Positions 37,851-39,230 of a stretch of 39,230 nucleotides of DNA are shown here, in pieces. The stretch covers positions 1-39,230 of the forward strand of contig JAIDLO010000062.1 of the NCBI GenBank assembly GCA_029050995.1, given 5' to 3'. How positions within the stretch are numbered: the first letter of the stretch is position 1; each line of letters begins with the position of its first letter. This DNA is from Eubacterium sp. (GTDB lineage: Bacteria; Bacillota; Clostridia; Oscillospirales; Acutalibacteraceae). The notes beneath the pieces are model-generated. The model searched no databases. It was not told the origin of the DNA and saw only the letters and a list, made by a program, of their open reading frames with translations. A program made the position numbers and the translations under genes.

Positions 37851-39104
37851 TTATTTATTTCTCTTTTTCTTTTTTACAACTGCGGTAATAATTCCTGCGG
37901 CTGCAACGAGTACAACTGCACCGATACTGCCGCCGATTACGCCTGGTAAAAACTTATGCGTGTATTCATAATAGCCGTGCTTATCCTTATAGGTCGGCTT
38001 AACCTGATAGCCAAGTATATCCTCAGCTTTCAAAACTTGCGTGCTGAAATTTTTTAAATCATTTTCGCGCAGGGTAATTGTTCTTGCTCCGTGATTCCAG
38101 CCGTAGCTGTAATAGCCTGCAGCAGGCACAGCGCCAAGATAAATTCCGTCTACCATTCCAAGATAATCATTCGGATGATCGTGGCCGAAGAATGCGCCGA
38201 TAATATCGCCCTGTTCTTTCCATGATGTAAACTGATCATGCTGAACATCAGCAGGGCAGGGACCTTCTTCAAAGCTTCCCTGTATAACATCCGATGAAGC
38301 TTTCCAGTATTTATCTTTGAACATTGCAGTGTTGCCGTGAACATAGCCTGATGTTGGCTTGTCAACAGATTCTGCAAGCTGATAAACCTCAGGCACTGCA
38401 ATATGCTGGAAAAGTAATGCAGGAAGCGGTGTACCGCCGTTTGCTTTCTTAAGCTGGTTTGATGTTTTTATGTACCATTCCTGCTGGTCCGGCTGAACAA
38501 AGCCGTAGCCGTCTGCATAATAAGGGTTTGAATCCATAAGCCAAAGGTTGAAAATGTCTTTTTCACCTTTGCTGTCCTTAATCAAAAGGTTGTATGTTCC
38601 ACCGCCTGTAAGCTCATCGCGCTCAATAGCAAGGCAGTTTGGGAATTCCTGATAAACGGAAAGCATATATTCCTTTGCTTCCTCTTCCGTCATCTTGTTG
38701 TTTTCATCGCAAAGCCCCTCGTGGTCGTGGTTGCCGTAAACCATAGCAAACGGAATGCCTCTTTGTGCAACAGGCTCAATAATCTTTCGGATTGCTGTTG
38801 CAGTTTTTTCTTTTGTAACACCCTTGAACCAACAAGTGTTGTCCCCAAGGAAGATAACTAAATCCGGGTTTTCTCTGTTCAGGCTGTTGTTGATGATTTC
38901 AAGCATTTCATTTTGCGGCTCGTCTGTATCCTGCGTATCTGAAATACAAAGAATTTTAAATTCGCCGCTTTCGTTAAATTTAAGCATTTGGCTTACCTCC
39001 GTGCTTCTCGGTGTTGGTGCTGCAAGTGCGGTAATCGGAAGTGCCGCTGCTGCAAGCATTGTGCAACTCATAAGTATGGCTGCCGTCTTTTTAAAAAGGT
39101 TCAT
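37851..39104 (-). CDS. Exported, membrane-anchored calcineurin-like phosphoesterase
   Basis: A 417-aa protein. The N-terminus is a signal peptide (MNLFKKTAAILMSCTMLAAAALPITALAA, cleavage near residue 29). The metallophosphoesterase core has ISDTQ (Asp56, Gln58), LGDN (87-89), GNHDHE (124-129), a QH motif (LLFQHIAVPE) and GHDH, all metal-ligand blocks of the family. Near the C-terminus a hydrophobic helix (GVIGGSIGAVVLVAAAGIITAVV) is followed by KKKKRNK, so the enzyme should be held on the outer face of the membrane. It probably hydrolyses phosphate esters outside the cell; the substrate is unknown. GGAGG lies before the ATG. The gene has its own promoter and terminator. Confidence 0.9.
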   Translation of the reverse strand: MNLFKKTAAILMSCTMLAAAALPITALAAPTPRSTEVSQMLKFNESGEFKILCISDTQDTDEPQNEMLEIINNSLNRENPDLVIFLGDNTCWFKGVTKEKTATAIRKIIEPVAQRGIPFAMVYGNHDHEGLCDENNKMTEEEAKEYMLSVYQEFPNCLAIERDELTGGGTYNLLIKDSKGEKDIFNLWLMDSNPYYADGYGFVQPDQQEWYIKTSNQLKKANGGTPLPALLFQHIAVPEVYQLAESVDKPTSGYVHGNTAMFKDKYWKASSDVIQGSFEEGPCPADVQHDQFTSWKEQGDIIGAFFGHDHPNDYLGMVDGIYLGAVPAAGYYSYGWNHGARTITLRENDLKNFSTQVLKAEDILGYQVKPTYKDKHGYYEYTHKFLPGVIGGSIGAVVLVAAAGIITAVVKKKKRNK

Positions 39105-39137
39105 ATATTTCCTCCTGCAGTATGATACTTTAACTAC

Positions 39138-39166
39138 ATTTTATATGATTTTGTGTTTTTAAGCAA
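39138..39166 (-). promoter_or_regulatory. Probable promoter of the phosphoesterase gene
   Basis: On the minus strand TTGCTT (39161-39166), a 17-bp spacer and TAAAAT (39138-39143) lie about 35 bp before the start codon. Confidence 0.5.
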
Positions 39167-39223
39167 TAAGAATTATAGAAATTGTTTTGATAATATGTTA
39201 AAATGATAGCAGGCGGTGATTGT

Positions 39224-39230
39224 ATGAAAC
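39224..39230 (+). CDS. Possible start of a gene running off the window
   Basis: ATGAAAC at the right edge is preceded by GGCGGTGATTGT, a moderate ribosome binding site, and by a possible TAAAAT -10 at 39199-39204. Only two codons are visible, so nothing can be said about the product. Confidence 0.35.

Noticed and set aside
39105-39162. Right end of the 135-aa plus-strand ORF (38755-39162)
   Set aside because: It is antisense to the phosphoesterase, whose signal peptide, motifs and anchor are clear.

Overview
The window reads as a chromosome segment of a low-GC, Gram-positive Clostridia bacterium, most likely an uncultured gut member of the Oscillospiraceae/Ruminococcaceae. The support is the rpoB-rpoC-rpsL-rpsG-fusA-tuf order, the strong AGGAGG ribosome binding sites, the short (type 3) prolyl-tRNA synthetase, a BspA-like leucine-rich secreted protein, and several families of short palindromic repeats that I remember from gut Clostridia (memory, not a search). 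No rRNA, tRNA, CRISPR array or transposase gene was seen.

Layout. 1-12.55 kb: RNA polymerase beta and beta', ribosomal proteins S12 and S7, EF-G and EF-Tu, ending in a strong terminator. 12.58-15.07 kb: a small accessory island flanked by palindromic repeats. It holds an XRE repressor, divergent from a PUA/EVE-like protein that is translationally coupled to a secreted leucine-rich-repeat protein, with two palindromic operators between them. 15.1-18.7 kb: recD2, an mreB-like gene and a small membrane protein. 18.69-18.83 kb: a cluster of three palindromic repeats. 18.9-20.1 kb: a DUF2975/YozG-type regulator pair plus an anchored protein of unknown function. 20.1-22.6 kb (minus strand): proS-galE. 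22.9-29.5 kb: the ATP synthase operon atpB-E-F-(H+A)-G-D-C. 29.6-33.9 kb: a HAD/DUF523 fusion, then a GPH sugar transporter, a zinc-ribbon membrane protein and a GH43-like enzyme. 33.9-37.5 kb (minus): a heterodimeric ABC exporter. 37.85-39.1 kb (minus): a secreted, membrane-anchored metallophosphoesterase.

The most striking points are these. (1) The delta and alpha subunits of the F1 ATPase are encoded as one continuous 673-residue protein, with no in-frame ATG at the junction. (2) A 280-bp element with terminal inverted repeats sits between atpE and atpF. Its ends are flanked by TA, and removing it with one TA would turn the present TAG stop of atpE back into TAA. (3) Paired palindromic repeats at two distant loci share their stem core within a locus, while a loop base distinguishes the two unit classes. 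(4) The XRE / PUA-like / LRR operon has a promoter spacer that is itself an operator-like palindrome. (5) A Cof-type HAD phosphatase is fused to a DUF523 (TudS-like) iron-sulfur domain.

All functional calls come from reading motifs in the translations. No database search was possible.
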